This document shows, piece by piece, positions 14,966 through 27,610 of a stretch of DNA of 53,855 nt (the first letter of the stretch is position 1; each line of letters opens with the position of its first letter). Both the position numbers and the translations under genes were made by a program. The notes under the pieces are model-generated. The model was not told the DNA's origin, ran no database searches, and saw nothing but the letters and a program-made list of their open reading frames with translations. The DNA comes from Tubiluchus corallicola (lineage: Eukaryota > Priapulida > Priapulimorpha > Priapulimorphida > Tubiluchidae). The stretch spans positions 1-53,855 of the forward strand of contig JAQGDQ010001226.1 in assembly GCA_030141605.1 (NCBI GenBank), given 5' to 3'.

Positions 14966-16963
14966 GCAACTTATAACAGTTTGCAACGGACTTACTTGTT
15001 TGGAAGATTGAACTTTCAAAGAAAATTGTCAAGAAACTATCATAAGTAGTTTGTGCAATAGAGGAGTAACCAGAAAGTTTTTGAGGCTATACTGATTATC
15101 CATTCATTAAATGACAATGACGTGTACCTTAGGTCCTGTTCAATACGCCATTTAGTCTGGCGGTTAGTGGAGGACCATCAGCCCACGCACTGTCTGAGCG
15201 TAATGCATGTGACCTTCAGCTTAATAAAATTAATTGGCCAAATTTCTTCGACATTTTCTATAAAAGTTAGTCGCATTTGCCCAGAACATATTTCGCTGAA
15301 TGATTGACCTACTTACACAGATACCACACAATAATGCCAGGCGGCTACTAAAAGCTGCTAAAAATACTCGGTTTTTCGGATTCCATAATTTCATATTCAT
15401 TTAAAGTACAAGAAAACCCTTCACTTACATAAAGCTTAAAAACTTAGTCTTGAAATTTTGTACCATTTACATTCTGCCTTTTTGCATACAGGGCTTGTCG
15501 GCAGTAACGCTGTGTAAAACATGTAAATTTAAACTTCGTTAGATGACCGTTAGACGTAGCCATTTTGACGATAAGTAATTTGAAACAAGTTTAGATAACA
15601 CTGAGTAACGTCTGAAAAATGATCAGGGCATTCGTAGCGTATACGTCACTAAGTAAATTTTAAATTACTGCATCTTGTCAATAAGATTAAAAATACGTTT
15701 TTTGGTTAGTGAATGGAGGTCAGTCAACGACATTTTACCAATTTGTGAAAGTATTTTAAATAATTAATAATTTTTCTTTTCTAGTTACATAAGTCTTTCA
15801 AGTAGGTGAACGAAATGCTAAGTAACATAACTTTGCTTGGAAAGTTTTTCAGGACTTAGTTTAACATTTCCTTTTGTTCCCCTGATTTATGTGTGCGTAT
15901 ATGACGTCATGTAACCTGGCGTCGGAACAGTATTGCGGGAGATTTAAAATGAAAACAAACGAAATATCCATGCAACGCAAGTACGATATATGCATAAAAT
16001 TGCTATAAAGTAATATAATTTTAGGCGTTTCTTTTAAAACATACTACCAGGTAGCCCTTTTCTTGCCCTTTAAATGTCTTACTGATCTTCGCCAGAGCGT
16101 TTAGAATCGGTGGGAGCTAAGGGACTAGATGTTCAATTCACATTACATGCAAATGAGCAATACTAAAGGAGCGTCTTCGGGTTAAAATATGATAAACACG
16201 GGATATTTATCTGTAAGTTAATCTGTACTTTTAAAATTACTTGCAAATCGACTCTATTTCCATCTCTCCAGGCAGAGGCTGATAACAATTGAAAATGACA
16301 ACCCTAAAGTAAACATTGAAGTTAGAAAACTGAGTTTAAATAAATAATTATGAAAAAACTTCACTGTAAAACGGCAGTAGTTTAGCTGGGATTAATTATT
16401 TACTAGCAAAGCCCCCGCAAAAGATTTTGCGTAAAAAACCACGTATAAGCAATAACACGCGAACATCCTACACAGTCCTCATTTATAACACAAAGCCCGT
16501 AAAGCCCGTAACATCCTGCCTACTTACCTAACGCAAAGCCTGTAGCCCGTAACATCATATGTATATGTGTCTACTATATGTCTGTTTAACTAACGCAGAG
16601 CAGCTTTTTGCTGAATTAAAGTTATAGAGTACAATGGGTGACGTAGATGTACATTGTCCATTGTCCTAAGCAAGTACATAATTAGGACAAGAACAGTCGT
16701 TACCAAATCGATTTCAGAGTATTTATTTATTAAAACTTCATCATCTTAGGGTAAATAACTGTTCTAGTATATTTGTGTTTTACATTTGGTTGAATTACCT
16801 GTCCACATTAATTACAATTTATTTTTCTAGTAAATGGGATAAAATAGATGTGACATTAGCTCGTATAATTTTCATTCATTTTTCTCTTATCCGCTGCCGT
16901 GCTGATTCTCATCAAAGTTACGTCTTACAGCGGCTTGCTATAATTTCCCAGTAGTGAAACGGT
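14966..16963. other. Gene-free unique sequence
   Basis: About 2 kb of AT-rich DNA with no supported coding region. A small duplication of an AGCCCGTAACATC-containing segment lies at about 16490-16555. The ORF at 15122-15307 shows no motif. Confidence 0.4.
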
Positions 16964-18345
16964 ACATCCTGTTCGTGTACAAAGTACACACGTAAAACTT
17001 GTCCTTTAATAGCAGACCAATGCATCCTATTCGTGTACAAAGTACACACGTAAAACTTGTCCTTTAATAGCAGACCAATGCATCCTATACGTGTACAAAG
17101 TACACACGTAAAACTTGTCCTTTAATAGCAGACCAATGTATCCTATACGTGTTCAAAGTACACACGTAAAACTTGTCCTTTAATAGCAGACCAATGCATC
17201 CTATTCGTGTACAAAGTACACACGTAAAACTTGTCCTTTAATAGCAGACCAATGCATCCTATACGTGTACAAAGTACACACGTAAAACTTGTCCTTTAAT
17301 AGCAGACCAATGCATCCTATACGTGTTCAAAGTACACACGTAAAACTTGTCCTTTAATAGCAGACCAATGCATCCTATACGTGTTCAAAGTACACACGTA
17401 AAACTTGTCCTTTAATAGCAGACCAATGCATCCTATACGTGTTCAAAGTACACACGTAAAACTTGTCCTTTAATAGCAGACCAATGTATCCTATTCGTGT
17501 ACAAAGTACACACGTAAAACTTGTCCTTTAATAGCAGACCAATGCATCCTATACGTGTTCAAAGTACACACGTAAAACTTGTCCTTTAATAGCAGACCAA
17601 TGCATCCTATACGTGTTCAAAGTACACACGTAAAACTTGCCCTTTAATAGCAGACCAGTGCATCCTATTCGTGTTCAAAGTACACACGTAAAACTTGCCC
17701 TTTAATAGCAGACCAATGCATCCTATACGTGTTCAAAGTACACACGTAAAACTTGCCCTTTAATAGCAGACCAGTGCATCCTATTCGTGTTCAAAGTACA
17801 CACGTAAAACTTGTCCTTTAATAGCAGACCAATGCATCCTATACGTGTTCAAAGTACACACGTAAAACTTGTCCTTTAATAGCAGACCAATGTATCCTAT
17901 TCGTGTACAAAGTACACACGTAAGCTTTCCTTTAATAGCAGACCAATGCATCCTATCGTTTCAAAGTACACACGTAAAACTTGTCCTAATGGACCATGCA
18001 TCTATACGTGTTCAAAGTACACACGTAAAACTTGCCCTTTAATAGCAGACCAGTGCATCCTATTCTTACAAAGTACACACGTAAAACTTGCCCTTTAATA
18101 GCAGACCAATGCATCCTATACGTGTTCAAAGTACACACGTAAAACTTGTCCTTTAATAGCAGACCAATGCATCCTATACGTGTTCAAAGTACACACGTAA
18201 AACTTGTCCTTTAATAGCAGACCAATGCATCCTATACGTGTTCAAAGTACACACGTAAAACTTGTCCTTTAATAGCAGACCAGTGCATCCTATTCGTGTT
18301 CAAAGTACACACGTAAAACTTGCCCTTTAATAGCAGACCAATGCA
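16964..18345. repeat. 58-bp minisatellite, about 24 units
   Basis: The unit runs CATCCTATACGTGTTCAAAG + TACACACGTAAAACTTGTCC + TTTAATAGCAGACCAATG. In the GTGTACAAAGTACAC variant each unit has a perfect 6-bp inverted repeat around AAA; the GTGTTCAAAGTACAC variant breaks one pair. Units at about 17920-18070 carry many scattered single-base deletions not seen elsewhere in the array. Confidence 0.93.
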
Positions 18346-19600
18346 CTTAATTGATTGCGCGTGCGAAGTCGGCTCTAGTTTAGGGAAACTTCCAGATTTT
18401 ACAAGGCAAACAAGACTAATGCTGTGTGCATGGTTATGTACTTGGAATAAAAACGCCTGCTAGAAACAGAAAAGCAGAAATCGCACTTGTAAGTGTCGTG
18501 TTTACGGTCACCGTTAACTGCTTATTCATCTTTGGTGCAGAACTGTTTAATCTTTGCCTGCTGTAACTTCTTCCTCATGGCAGCCTGTTCAAATACAATG
18601 GCTTCTTCTACCGTTGCAGCTCAATATCTCGAATATTTATTTTGCACGTGAATAATGGCTTCGACGATGCTGAAGACATAACAGAGAAAGCCGACAGGTG
18701 CTCCAAGTGATGATGGAATTCATCACTCAGGTGGAGGAAGCATCGAGGAAGCGCATATGAAAGAGACGTTAGGTAATTGATTCTAACATTGCATGAACAG
18801 CAAAATGGCTTCTTTTATGGAACTTGTTGCCAAAGAAAGTTTTTATTGCGATTGGAAATATAATGTAAGAATATAATCTAAGTTTTTAAACGATAAATTT
18901 GTAGTTTTTACAAATGGGCAACTTTGCGGAAGGATATGAACTTTTATGGCCGTCTCTGTGGGCTTTGCTGTGGAAACGACCACCGCATTATATTATTACA
19001 GCTTAATATTATATTCTGAAACATTTTGGCACATCAATAGGGCGCTGCCCGCAAAGAGGGGGTTTTTCGCTGTAATTCTCGGTCAATATTAAAACATCAC
19101 CGGATATACCATATCACCAAATCGTTACTGCTTCGTCCTAATAAGATGGATTTAAAACTTCAAGAAACACGAGACACAATAACCGTGTTCATTTTTCCAC
19201 GGCTTAAATGTACCTTAAAAACAATTATTTAGTTTTCAACTGCAACCGTCTTAGATCCGCCATCTTGACATGCATAATTTAACTAATCAATTCATACCTA
19301 TTCTAGAAATGGCTGTCATCGTGAAACACTTAATAAACTATTTAGCTAATCAATGGTGTTAGGCAGCAGTGACAGAGACGTGCTGACGCAAACTGTGCCG
19401 AATGTTGAAAGGCAGCAAACCACAAGGCGCCCGTGAATGTAATTACAAGACAATGACATCAACAAAGCGCCTAGGCCACAATATGAAGCAATGTACACCT
19501 GCAATATTCAAACTTATACATAAGTTATAAGTCATGACCTGTATAATTATATAGGCCTCAGACTGCAATGTATCGGTTATTGTGAACATGCATTCTAAAC
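18346..19600. other. Gene-free unique sequence
   Basis: I see no coding sequence, RNA gene or mobile element in this stretch. Confidence 0.4.
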
Positions 19601-20034
19601 TATGATACCTACAATAATACCTACAATTAATAATACCTACAGTTAATGATACCTATAATGATACCTACAATAATACCTACAATTAATGATGACTACAATG
19701 ATACCTACAATAATACCTACAATAATACCTACAATTAATGATACCTACAATGATACCTACAATAATACCTACAATAATACCTACAATTAATGATACCTAC
19801 AATGATACCTACAATAATACCTACAATTAATAATACCTACAATAATTCCTACAATTAATGATACCTACAATGATACCTACAATAATACCTACAATTAATG
19901 ATACCTACAATAATACCTACAATTAATGATGGCTACAATGATACCTACAATAATACCTACAATTAATGATACCTACAATGATACCTACAATAATACCTAC
20001 AATTAATGATACCTACAATGATACCTACAATAAG
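19601..20034. repeat. ATACCTACAAT-based minisatellite
   Basis: Tandem subunits of 12-16 bp (ATACCTACAATA, ATACCTACAATTAATG, ATACCTACAATG) combine into a composite unit of about 40 bp. Rare variants (ATGACTACAATG, ATGGCTACAATG) and irregular subunit order are visible. The array ends at AAGCACCACAGC. Confidence 0.9.
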
Positions 20035-20248
20035 CACCACAGCTAATGATTTACACTGCTGCACCACAAATTTTACGTAGTGTAAAATAAGTGTAAACAA
20101 TAAAATCAGGGTAAAGACTAAGGAAAAATAAAATTATTGTCCTAATGTATGACCACGTTTGAAAAAAACTGTTCGGTTCACACCGAGTTACCTGGATGGC
20201 TTCGACACAAACACAGCTTTAGCTGTTTATGCATACGGCTTTTGCTTA

Positions 20249-20488
20249 AGGGGCCCATGCACGTTAAAAAAACGTCAAAATTTCGACGTTTCGGAGATTT
20301 TTGATACAAAATTTTGATGCACAATTTCCCATACACGATTCAATGTTTTTCCATCAAAAATCAATCTCGTCAAAATCTTTGACATGGACGCATCGGTTGC
20401 CGTTGAGCTAATTCTCGCTTTGGACTCCGACGCCGCGTCGATTTTTGAGTCAAAATTTCGACATTTTTTCGAACGCGTATTAGCCCCT
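20249..20488. mobile_element. PIF/Harbinger-like MITE, 240 bp, TTA target duplication
   Basis: The left end AGGGGCCCATGCACGTT and the reverse complement of the right end (AGGGGCTAATACGCGTT) form imperfect terminal inverted repeats that extend over about 40 bp, into AAAAACGTCAAAATTT-like sequence. TTA flanks both sides (20246-20248 and 20489-20491). A 3-bp TWA target duplication and GGGGC-type termini are typical of PIF/Harbinger elements. No transposase is encoded, and the minus-strand ORF at 20275-20496 is incidental. Confidence 0.75.
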
Positions 20489-20491
20489 TTA

Positions 20492-20957
20492 GACAATCAG
20501 GATTATTAATAAGATGTATTTTTACTCGTGTAAACGTTGCTCATTGCATCGCAGGCATGTCATGTAATTAGTAATCATTAATTAGTCAAAAATCATCAGG
20601 GTTCCCAGAAAATCATCAAAGAGAGCCAGTGTTCCCAGGTTCCTAATTTATTTACCAGAAGAAAAAATAAAGATGATTTCTGAAGACCACCATTGTGCGT
20701 CTCACAGTCACGTTAATTACAATATGCACAATCTTTTACATATTTCATTGCCAGCCACACTGGTAAACAGCGTGATTTCTACTTTTGATAATGATAAAGA
20801 TATGAAACCCAGCAAGGATGCCATCTTGCACGGACAATAAATTGCTGCTACGGTGAGTTAATTGATGTAATAATTACTGGTGTAGGCAGGCGCAACATCA
20901 TCAAATTATTTATCAGGGATGTGAAAATGCAGCAGAGAATTTGGTATGTTGCGCTCG
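20492..20957. other. Gene-free unique sequence
   Basis: AT-rich spacer between the MITE and the 96-bp array; I see no gene in it. Confidence 0.4.
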
Positions 20958-21533
20958 ACATAGTTTAATACCATTTTAGTCAACATTTTTGTGCTAAAAC
21001 AACTTAACTGTCTCTTAAAGTAACACTAACGTATTTCCACGAATCGTTTTTCCACATAGTTTAATACCATTTTAGTCAACATTTTTGTGCTAAAACAACT
21101 TAACTGTCTCTTAAAGTAACACTAACGTATTTCCACGAATCGTTTTTCCACATAGTTTAATACCATTTTAGTCAACATTTTTGTGCTAAAACAACTTAAC
21201 TGTCTCTTAAAGTAACGCTAACGTATTTCCACGAATCGTTTTTCCACATAGTTTAATACCATTTTAGTCAACATTTTTGTGCTAAAACAACTTAACTGTC
21301 TCTTAAAGTAACGCTAACGTATTTCCACGAATCGTTTTTCCACATAGTTTAATACCATTTTAGTCAACATTTTTGTGCTAAAACAACTTAACTGTCTCTT
21401 AAAGTAACACTAACGTATTTCCACGAATCGTTTTTCCACATAGTTTAATACCATTTTAGTCTACATTTTTCTACTAACTAAAACAACTTAACTGTCTCTT
21501 AAAGTAACACTAACGTATTTCCACGAATCGTTT
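20958..21533. repeat. 96-bp tandem repeat, 6 units
   Basis: Six near-identical 96-bp units. They contain ACATAGTTTAATACCATTTT, then GTCAACATTTTTGTGCTAAA, then TTAACTGTCTCTTAAAGTAA, then CGTATTTCCACGAATCGTTT. Unit starts fall at 20958, 21054, 21150, 21246, 21342 and 21438. Variation is nearly limited to AACACTAACG/AACGCTAACG and a rearranged last copy (CTACATTTTTCTACTAACTA). The high similarity suggests recent amplification. Confidence 0.93.
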
Positions 21534-23586
21534 TGAATGAATTATGAAAACAGGATTAACGGGGGGATGCAAAATACTTAACACCGTAGGAATTATTGTC
21601 GATTTCCTGTCGAATCTGCGATCTACGCAGCTTCTGATTGAGTTCTACAAATTTCACGTGTTTGAGGCTTTCGATTACTAAAGCAACACGCCATGCAATT
21701 GCTTCTAGTGCGTCTACAGCAATCTGTGCTAATTTCAACGCCTTGTTCTACGACCCGCTAAATTCCATAAATATTTTAAAATCGACAGAAAGTAATCCGG
21801 CAACTCAATCCGCGGTGTTCAAACAAGAAACTGGTTGCATGGCGTGGAGACGTACAGTTGACAACGTGCGTCAATTAATCGGTGAAAGTTTGCCAGATTC
21901 TGTCACAACTGTTTCGTAGAGTTGAGATGAAACCAATAATGTGAATGTAATTTAAGGATGCAAAACTACGAATGGAGCAAAACATCCTCGAGTGAAAATA
22001 TATAAATTAGAAAAGTTAGATGTTTTATGTATAACATAATATATAGATATAAAATATCTTCGGTTAGATAATCTGTCCCACAAAATCTTTTATTGAGCAA
22101 AAACGGACACAGACACAATTATGAAATGAAATCAGTTTCACACCCGTGTTCAGGCAGAGGCTTCATGCAAGATACGTAACGTCTATGGCAGAAATTTCTG
22201 ATTTACGGTAAAAATCGAATTTTACGTAAAATGTTTAATTATCAAGTTTGCATCAATGTTACGAACCGTACATGCTTTCCGAGAGAGATTCCTGGTTAAT
22301 AGCCAGCAAGGGTGTCTCTCTTCGAAAATTTCCCATCCCAAAACCCGATTTAAACGGTCACAAATAATAAACATTCGACAAACTATCCTGACAAAATGAC
22401 GTCTTCACAGATAAACCGGTTTTGCTGCCATTGTGGACGTGAAGGCGTCTTACACATAACATTACTGAAGTGCAATTTGATCTTGAATTATCCAACTTAT
22501 TCTTGAACTGACAAATAATAATACTTTGCCGTGTCTGTTGCCTGATTCTCTGCGAGACTAATTGACAGATACTACCCTTTCTGACGAGCACGTCTATAAA
22601 CAAGACTTGACTTGTTAAAATTTATGTGACATAAAATGATCGTTCTTGTAGTCTATTTTTATGAAAAACATGTTAATCAGAACTCGTTACATTGGCCCAA
22701 TTATAATTACGTTAGCAGCTAGTATTTTAAAGGAAAACCGCAAGATTGTGTAAACGCGAGTTCAGAATAAAGAAAGCTCTAAAATATTGAAAACTACAAT
22801 AGATTTTTTTAAATCAAAGCTTAGATTAAATAATAATTTCCTAGGATACTCAAATTTCGTTAAACTTTCAAAGCTACGCGCGGCTCAGTGAATCTACTAA
22901 GATTGGCAGCGGCGCCTTTTTGTCACCTGCGCGTGGCCGACAAATAGAAGCCGGTACCGTGATAAGCATGATCATGAACTGCAGTGTTAGTTTCTGACGT
23001 CATATAACGTAGAGCCCATTTTCGGGACATCACGCGTTTAAGCAATAACACATGACGCGCAAGGGAAGATGTCTGCCATTGCACAAACTATGGTTAGTTT
23101 CTGACGTAAGCAGATTGAGTCTAAACAATTGTCTGGTTTTCCTTTACACGAATTACACTGAAACAACCACAACTGAACTATGTCATTAGTTGTAGTTCAT
23201 AAGTTCTAAGATCGGTTTTCATAAAATTTCGCACTTCGTAAATAATACATGTAACTTAGTGATTAATGAACCCATTACGCATGTACTCATACAGAAAGGA
23301 CGATGTCTGTGGTAACGATGCCGAAGACGCACGAGCTGATATAGGTCACGATAACGGCAACGATGAAAATGATGACAACAACGACAGTTGATGCAGACTG
23401 CCAGAAGAAAAAGCAAACGAAAATAATGATAAATCTTAAGAGATTTTTTATGTAATTTATGCTAATCTGGGACCCAGTCTCCTTAATCACAGACGACAGG
23501 CAGGCCAATGGCACTAATCCACCCACCTTCGTAATTAATTCCTTTATTGACAAGCGGCAGTCGATACTAATAGTAATAAATGTGGA
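21534..23586. other. Unique sequence, overlapping small ORFs of unknown status
   Basis: No gene is recognised. ORFs overlap on opposite strands at 21638-21919 (plus, 93 codons) and 21556-21738 (minus, 60 codons). The minus-strand ORF at 23287-23553 (88 codons) has a hydrophobic C-terminal half. None shows a family motif, and I do not call them genes. Confidence 0.35.
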
Positions 23587-24002
23587 CAGGGTGTATCTAC
23601 ACTTTACGACACCCTAGGCTGATAGTTCTGTCCCGAACATCTCTATTGTGAATTTATAGTTGTTTATATAATGAGCAGTTTAAACAATTACTTGTGGTGT
23701 ATTAGAAACACTGTTTACCATGCTTGTACGTGGTCATTATTAATTACGTGTATTTACATTGCGTTTACATTATTCAAGCAGGCTGCGAAACTGCTTGTTG
23801 TGTAGCATGTTGCACCTGTTCGTTACGTGGCACTTATATAAACCTCAACTCAGTAACTGCCTGTGGTGTGTTATAAAATGTGCCCAATATGAAAGAATAC
23901 CCCATTTTCCATGAGAATAAGATTTTTTCTAAAATGTGACGCCCCTCAAACTTTGGCGCCCTAGGCTATAGCTTAGTTCACCTATTGGTTAATACGCCCC
24001 TG
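23587..24002. mobile_element. Probable degraded hAT-type non-autonomous element (416 bp)
   Basis: The stretch begins CAGGGTGTATCTACAC and ends with sequence whose reverse complement starts CAGGGGCGTATTAACC, so the termini share CAGGG.GTAT. CCCTAGGCT occurs near each end. The flanking octamers AATGTGGA and GATGTAAA agree at 5 of 8 positions, and all three differences are transitions, as expected of an old 8-bp target duplication. There is no transposase. The inner parts of the two ends do not match well, so the pairing of these ends is uncertain. Confidence 0.45.
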
Positions 24003-24622
24003 GATGTAAACTAATCATCCATATACATATTGTACAGCAACACCAGTGCACGTATGGCACTAAAGGTGTCTTAAATTAATGTCATCAGTTGATTAGGAGA
24101 CTCATCTATTACATGCAGCTGCAGAATAGCATCATCCTGTTATCCATTTATCTACAGATCGTAATTTGAGAAATGAGGTGGAGGGAAGCCTGGGGGGGCA
24201 TTAAAAGACTTTGTATCTCTTTTTTCTGCCATTTTCTTTCTGAAAAAGCTCTGATAGAGACAGATTTCGATAGCGAGAATTACGAAAAAGTTAGTAGGTG
24301 AAAGATAAGAAAAGGATACAAGGATAGGAGGAAAGGTAGGAACAGGGAAAATAAAAAAGAGAAAAGAGAAATCTGAGTGAAGACAAAAAGAGAAGTGGAG
24401 AGTTAAAGAGGAGAGAGCGAGAGAGACAAACAGAGAAGAGAAACAGAGAGGGAGAGGGATGCCAAACAAATGAAAAAAAGAAAGAAACCAAATCAAGAGA
24501 GCAGAGGAGAGGAGAGAGCTCCCACAGGGACTCCCAGATAGCTATTACTTATTTTCTGCATTACATGTTACCAAGATTAATTCTCTAGACAAGCTCAGGA
24601 AGATTTCTTGTTAATCAGCAAC
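24003..24622. other. Unique sequence with purine-rich tract
   Basis: There is no gene. The stretch at about 24290-24520 is GA-rich low-complexity DNA (AGAGAGAAAGGAGAG type), which explains the minus-strand ORFs there. Confidence 0.55.
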
Positions 24623-24625
24623 TTA

Positions 24626-24908
24626 AGCCCATTTCACACAGAGCCCGAGCGGGAAAATTGCTGGAAGAAAAATTCCTTTCGTGATTTCTTGCGAAAATGG
24701 AACACACTGCTTCCTATGGCGCATTCTACGCAGAGATCTCACGAGGAATCGTTTTACTCGTGAGAAATTCTCTTGCCAGTTAGAAGCAATGCGTCCTCCT
24801 AAAGAGGAAATTTGCTACGTGCTATTGCTATTAATTTCTATAAATTATGGCATTGAAGCTAACTGGACGCATTTAAAAAAACCGCGCGGTTTCTGTGTGA
24901 AATGACCT
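24626..24908. mobile_element. PIF/Harbinger-like MITE, 283 bp, TTA target duplication
   Basis: The left end AGCCCATTTCACACAGAGCC and the reverse complement of the right end (AGGTCATTTCACACAGAAAC) form terminal inverted repeats, continued by CCGAGCGG/CCGCGCGG. TTA flanks both sides (24623-24625 and 24909-24911). The ORF at 24681-24905 lies entirely inside the element and has no transposase motif. The TSD length and terminus class are the same as in the MITE at 20249, but the sequence family differs. Confidence 0.8.
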
Positions 24909-25146
24909 TTATTGTTGCGTGCGTTGTCGATCGGGATAATATACGATGTACAATAAGCAAAGGATTAATTTACACATTTTTGTCCCGACCGTTCAACTCC
25001 CGAACGAGTCATACCAAAGACTTGAAAATGGTATCGCTGGTTCTTTGACCAAGCACGCCGGTTTATCGAAGTAACAAGGGGGTAATAATAATCGTGATAC
25101 GTATGGAATTAGTTAAGGTGTTATCTCTGGACTATGTTCAAAACGA

Positions 25147-25287
<141 letters not shown>

Positions 25288-26048
25288 TACTGTGTCACTG
25301 TTTAAAAATCGATCTATTTTGTGACTAATTTTGTCACTTTCATATAGCCACGATTTTCGCTCCATTCCGCATCAATGTTTGAAACTTTGCGCACGCTTGC
25401 TGCGCATGATCATTTATTTCTTACGATCGCCTTTCGTGAAAGTTTAAAAGTGAAAACTCACTACGTACAAAAGCATGTGTGTCGTACAAACGAATCTGAA
25501 AGGTTGCTACTAATGACAGTCAAATCAAAGCTGCAGCCAACACTAAAAACAGTTCGTAAAACTATCTGGTCATCCTGTTAGGCTGACCAGACTGAAGTCC
25601 ATAGGAAACCACTCAGGGACTAGAAAATTATCTATTAACATAAATAAATGCTTCGGTAGTTTTTGCAGTTAAACAACTGTCTCTCATATTAGAATGACTA
25701 TAAATGATATAATAAATAAAGAATTTATTCACTTCAAAACCTTACGGTATTGAACCATAGTTACTATTGTTAGACAAAATATTTTCCCGGGATAATGTTA
25801 CAAATTTTTCAAAAATGTGAATAAATTTTGCAGGAGACTCGTAAACATGGATGTAAAGCTGTGGCCACTCCCAAATTAGGGATCCGACCATGGGTTATGA
25901 TGGGACCAAGAAAAGACAACCCAAGCCATTTGACAGATTTCTACGATGAGGGCGCTGCGATCTCGAGCTTTGTTGATTATCTCAGACATCTTCAAAAATT
26001 CTTCAAACATCTTCAAAGTCTATTGACGAATGATAACATCAAAAATTA
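25288..26048. other. Unique sequence, possible but unsupported exon at 25828-26049
   Basis: The ORF at 25828-26049 (73 codons) is preceded by TTTTGCAG, a possible splice acceptor. It encodes TPKLGIRPWVMMGPRKD in a non-repetitive composition. I recognise no family, and no donor or partner exon is evident. The ORF at 25375-25581 is likewise unassigned. Confidence 0.3.
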
Positions 26049-26250
26049 ATGGTATTTATTTATTTATTTATGTAATATGTAATTATTATTAAAAAATTTA
26101 AACTATATTTACAAGAAGACAAAATATGAAAGCAGGGTGAAAGCACAGAACAAAATTTTACAGATAAAAACAGCTAATTTATAAGATTACGGGTAAAACC
26201 AAAAGACCCAAGGCTATTTACATGTGCCTGTTAAGATAAATGATTAAAAT
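26049..26250 (-). mobile_element. Possible retroelement 3' end with (AAAT)n tail
   Basis: Read on the minus strand, AT-rich sequence ends in TTTAATAATAATTACATATT followed by ACATAAATAAATAAATA. This looks like the 3' UTR and short tail of a non-LTR element. No coding part is visible upstream on that strand, so the call rests only on the tail. Confidence 0.3.
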
Positions 26251-27199
26251 TTATAACGTTTTTAAAAGATATAATGACATGATCAATGACGTCCACCATA
26301 CCCGAGTGAAGACCCTTAACTCTGATAAGTTACTCGAGTTCATCTGCTCGTGTATGTGAATGTTGAGAATCGTAATTATCGGTAGCGTGCTTTGATTTAT
26401 TCTCCTGGTGTAATAAAGCTGCCCAGTCAAATTAACAGCACTAATTAGCGATAGACACACGCGCTGACGCTAATTACTGCCGCTGTAATATCATCTTGCA
26501 ATGAAGCAAATAAATAATACGAGGCTCATTGATGCGTGACTTTGCCCTGTAATGTCTGCACTGGCAATTAAATGAATCTGGGTCAAACGAATTTTAAATG
26601 CTGCTGACATTAATGACTTATTAAATAAGGATCAATCGAACGATAAATAATGAAACGGTTGCAAAAAACCTCTTCCACTGGAAAACCGAGCTGAGCAATT
26701 AGTCAGTCTCTCAGTGAGTCAGTCGGCCACTAAGCCAAATATGTTGTTGGCTAGTTGTTTGTTTAGTTGATTGGCTGCATAGTTGACTGCATAGTGTGCT
26801 TGTGAGTTGGCTGTTTGAGTTGGATGGTACTTATCGTTCTTTCATTTGTTAGTTAATTACTTTAGTGAGTTGACAGTTGTGACCTGTTGTTGTTTACAAC
26901 TTAACTGCACTCGCTCCCTCAATCACTCAGCCGCTCACTGACCTAACGATCGGCCGAATTAACATGTAGATGACAAAAACTCATCTCACTCAGCGTGTGT
27001 GACGTCACCGGCATGCCTTGCCAGTCCTTACGCGTTTGAATCCGTTTCCTTCCAAATGAAAATAAGAAATTAAGCGCAATCGTTTCAACATTTAGTATCA
27101 CTAAGCTCACTAATTTCCTTTTCCTGGCGATAAAAACCTATAACTGCCACACTGCTCAAGAAACGAGGTGGATTTCGCTTTGCTGGCTTGCCGCGCATT
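26251..27199. other. Gene-free unique sequence
   Basis: No gene is supported. A cryptic GTCA/GTTG-rich tract lies at about 26700-26890. Confidence 0.4.
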
Positions 27200-27281
27200 C
27201 AGGGCCTATTTCAAGGGGGGGGGGAGTGGGGATAATTCCCCGGGGCCTCGCGCCAAGGTAACATTTTTTGCCTCCTCTCTC

Positions 27282-27321
<40 letters not shown>

Positions 27322-27345
27322 CCTCTCTCTCTCTCACTCTTGCCG
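27200..27345 (-). mobile_element. Partial hAT-type element end with (CT)n
   Basis: The stretch begins CAGGGCC at 27200. At matching spacing it has GGGCCTC, then AAGGTAACATTTTTTG, CCTCCTC and a (CT)n run. The reverse complement of the right end of the bounded hAT element at 31365-31776 has the same order (CAGGGCC, GGGCCTCCGAGGTAACATTT, CCTCCC, (CT)n). The opposite terminus is absent, so this is a truncated relative in the opposite orientation. A G10 run is present at about 27217. Confidence 0.5.
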
Positions 27346-27449
27346 CACGCGCGCCGTTTGCCAGTTGCCAGTATTGACAAGTATTAAGGACTGGTCTTGA
27401 GAATAAAGCAGTTTGTCTTTCAATTGTTCTTTTATTTAACAACTGTCTC

Positions 27450-27466
27450 TCCCCCCTCTCTCTCTC

Positions 27467-27561
<95 letters not shown>

Positions 27562-27607
27562 TCGCACTGTCTCTCATATCTCTGTTTCCTTTCTCAAGGG
27601 CGTAGCT
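27450..27607. repeat. (CT)n tract with shared right flank
   Basis: A (CT)n run to about 27560 is followed by CACTGTCTCTCATATCTCTG + TTTCCTTTCTCAAGGGCGTAG + CTA (with small differences at the start). Almost the same flank follows the (CT)n tract that ends at about 29195, so both belong to one dispersed repeat family. Confidence 0.8.
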
Positions 27608-27610
27608 ACA

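Noticed and set aside
21556-21919. Overlapping antisense ORFs as a gene pair
   Set aside because: Neither has a recognisable motif, splice sites or context; overlapping ORFs of this size occur by chance.
24681-24905. 74-codon ORF as a gene
   Set aside because: It lies wholly within a MITE bounded by TTA duplications.
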